Below the pieces are notes generated by a model. It was not told the origin of the DNA and ran no database searches. It saw only the letters and a list, made by a program, of their open reading frames with translations. Shown piece after piece: positions 62,709 to 64,000 of a DNA stretch of 64,000 nucleotides. The stretch spans positions 1 through 64,000 of the forward strand of contig NZ_SMFK01000014.1 of the NCBI RefSeq assembly GCF_004349355.1. The letters are read 5' to 3'. Made by a program: the position numbers and the translations under genes. The DNA comes from Flavobacterium cellulosilyticum. Lineage in GTDB: Bacteria > Bacteroidota > Bacteroidia > Flavobacteriales > Flavobacteriaceae. How positions within the stretch are numbered: the first letter of the stretch is position 1; every line of letters starts with the position of its first letter.

Positions 62709-64000
62709 ATGAAAACTAAATTATTATATACCGTAACACTGTTGTTGCTTTTAAGTTTTAAATTGGAGGCACAACCCCGTTTTGGGGATGCTGTTTTGTT
62801 TAACAATGATTGGAAATTTATTCTTTCGGATGTAAAAGAAGGAGCAAGTTTAGAACCAATAGACACTAAATGGAGAGCTTTGAATTTGCCACACGACTGG
62901 AGTGTGGAAGGAACCTATAGCCCAGACAAAGCGAGTTGTCAGGGATATTTGCCCGGTGGAATAGGTTGGTATCGTAAAACTTTTGAGGTATCAAAAAACC
63001 AAAAAGATAAAAAAGTGTACATCTATTTTGAAGGGGTTTATAATCATAGTGAAGTGTTTATAAATGGAAAATCGGTGGGAAAACGTCCTAATGGTTATGT
63101 TTCGTTTAAGTATGATCTAACACCGTATATAAAGTTTGGCGAAAAAAATATTCTTTCAGTTAGAGTAGATCATTCCGAGGATCATGATTCGCGTTGGTAT
63201 TCTGGTTCCGGAATTTACCGAGACACCTATTTAGTGTATGCTTCGCCAGTTCACATTAATTTATGGGGAGTCTATTCTAAGGCGATTGATATATCTGAAA
63301 ACAAGGCCAATATTGCTGTAGAAACAACTATTAAAAACACCTCTGAAAAAGCATCCAATATTGAAGTTTCCCAAGAAATTGTAGATCCAGCAACTGGAAA
63401 AGTGATTGCTTCTCAAAAAGTAAAAAATAAAGTTAAGGCGAATGCCAATTCCGTTTTTGATCAAACATTGACTTTGAACAAACCAAAAAGATGGTCGTTC
63501 GAAACGCCATTTTTATATCAATTGAGAACGGTTATTAAAAGTGACGGAAAAATCATTGACAAAAGTGAGCAAATGATTGGTATCAGGGAATTAAAGTTTG
63601 ATGCCAATAAAGGCTTTGCTATAAACGGAAAAGGAACGAAAATAAAAGGAGTTTGTATTCATCATGATGCAGGGACACTTGGTGCTGCAGTGCCAAAGGA
63701 AGTTTGGAAAAGACGTTTGGAAACGCTGAAAAGCATTGGTTGTAACGCCATTCGGTTAAGTCATAATCCACATGCCTCCGATATTTATGATTTATGTGAT
63801 GAATTAGGGATGTTGGTTATGAATGAAGCTTTTGATGAATGGGAATTTCCAAAAAGAAAATGGATAACCGGCTGGAATGTAGGTGTTCCTGAATATCAAG
63901 GAGCAGCCTCTTACTTTAAAGAATGGGGAGACCGTGATTTAGAAGCCATGATGCTACGAGACAGAAGTCATCCTTCAATTTTTATGTGGAGTATAGGAAA
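62709..64000 (+). CDS. GH2 beta-galactosidase, cut by the window end
   Basis: ATG 62709 opens a frame of 430 codons that is still open at the window edge. The signal peptide ends near LEAQPRF. The sugar-binding jelly roll follows (NNDWKFILSDVKEG, LPHDWSVEGTYS, GGIGWYRKTF, NGKSVGKRPNGYVSF). An immunoglobulin-like domain (about 180-275) and the start of the barrel (IKGVCIHHDAGTLG, IRLSHNPHASDIYDLCDELG) are present. The last residues read SIFMWSIG, just before the expected acid/base Asn-Glu. It would remove terminal beta-galactose from galactan oligosaccharides. The rest of the gene is not visible. Confidence 0.92.
   Translation, partial: MKTKLLYTVTLLLLLSFKLEAQPRFGDAVLFNNDWKFILSDVKEGASLEPIDTKWRALNLPHDWSVEGTYSPDKASCQGYLPGGIGWYRKTFEVSKNQKDKKVYIYFEGVYNHSEVFINGKSVGKRPNGYVSFKYDLTPYIKFGEKNILSVRVDHSEDHDSRWYSGSGIYRDTYLVYASPVHINLWGVYSKAIDISENKANIAVETTIKNTSEKASNIEVSQEIVDPATGKVIASQKVKNKVKANANSVFDQTLTLNKPKRWSFETPFLYQLRTVIKSDGKIIDKSEQMIGIRELKFDANKGFAINGKGTKIKGVCIHHDAGTLGAAVPKEVWKRRLETLKSIGCNAIRLSHNPHASDIYDLCDELGMLVMNEAFDEWEFPKRKWITGWNVGVPEYQGAASYFKEWGDRDLEAMMLRDRSHPSIFMWSIG

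Noticed and set aside
62603..62866. 87-codon minus-strand ORF overlapping the start of the GH2 gene
   Set aside because: It overlaps the signal peptide and first domain of a clear GH2 gene on the plus strand, with no motif of its own.

Overview
The window looks like chromosomal DNA of a Bacteroidota member, most likely a Flavobacterium-like species. The evidence is AT-rich DNA, SusC/SusD pairs, FecI/FecR regulation, a type IX secretion C-terminal sorting domain, almost no Shine-Dalgarno sequences, and promoter-like TAnnTTTG boxes.

Region 1 (1-1567) is AT-rich and almost gene-free. It holds a truncated minus-strand gene start at the left edge, one doubtful small ORF, and a degenerate short-unit repeat built on TTAACCAR. 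Region 2 (1568-28271) is a co-directional surface or extracellular polysaccharide locus of the Wzx/Wzy type. It contains UDP-glucose dehydrogenase, a flippase, a polymerase, about eleven glycosyltransferases (GT2, GT4, a GT47/exostosin type and three DXD-type proteins that I cannot place), an O-acyltransferase, two hexapeptide acetyltransferases, a GMC oxidoreductase with an aldo/keto reductase, and UDP-glucuronate decarboxylase. Wza and Wzc homologues, a VanZ-like protein and a WcaJ-type priming transferase follow, and a strong terminator closes the block. Ugd and the decarboxylase together would supply UDP-glucuronate and UDP-xylose.

Region 3 (28500-31350) holds a decayed lipoprotein gene, a minus-strand YitT/HD-domain pair, and a 221-bp palindromic MITE-like element. 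Region 4 (31241-38466) is a Leloir galactose operon: a broken galM, then galK, galT, galE and an SGLT-type sodium/sugar symporter, followed by a separate aldo/keto reductase. Region 5 (38550-42565) is a scarred remodelled segment. It contains an IS3-family transposase tail, a SusD fragment, a T9SS-tail fragment, two intact GH53 endo-galactanases (one T9SS-secreted, one a lipoprotein), and a broken GH2 gene truncated at a second copy of the MITE-like element.

Region 6 (42650-64000) is a polysaccharide utilization locus for arabinose- and galactose-containing plant glycans. A GntR-type regulator comes first, then ECF sigma, anti-sigma, an STN-containing SusC and SusD. After a terminator comes an enzyme operon: GH27, a tandem GH43, GH51 with a GH43-like N-terminus, GH127/146, GH39-like, and a GH2 cut by the window end. 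The proposed flow is surface galactanase attack, SusCD import, periplasmic removal of arabinose and galactose, symport of galactose, and Leloir metabolism.

Two DNA motifs tie the catabolic part together. A 16-bp palindrome, ACTAGTAGGTACTAGT, lies upstream of both the gal operon and the GntR gene. A second motif, ACAAATGT-N7-ACACTTRT, lies upstream of both the sigma-factor gene and the GH27 enzyme operon. Protein calls are by motif recognition only; no database search was possible.
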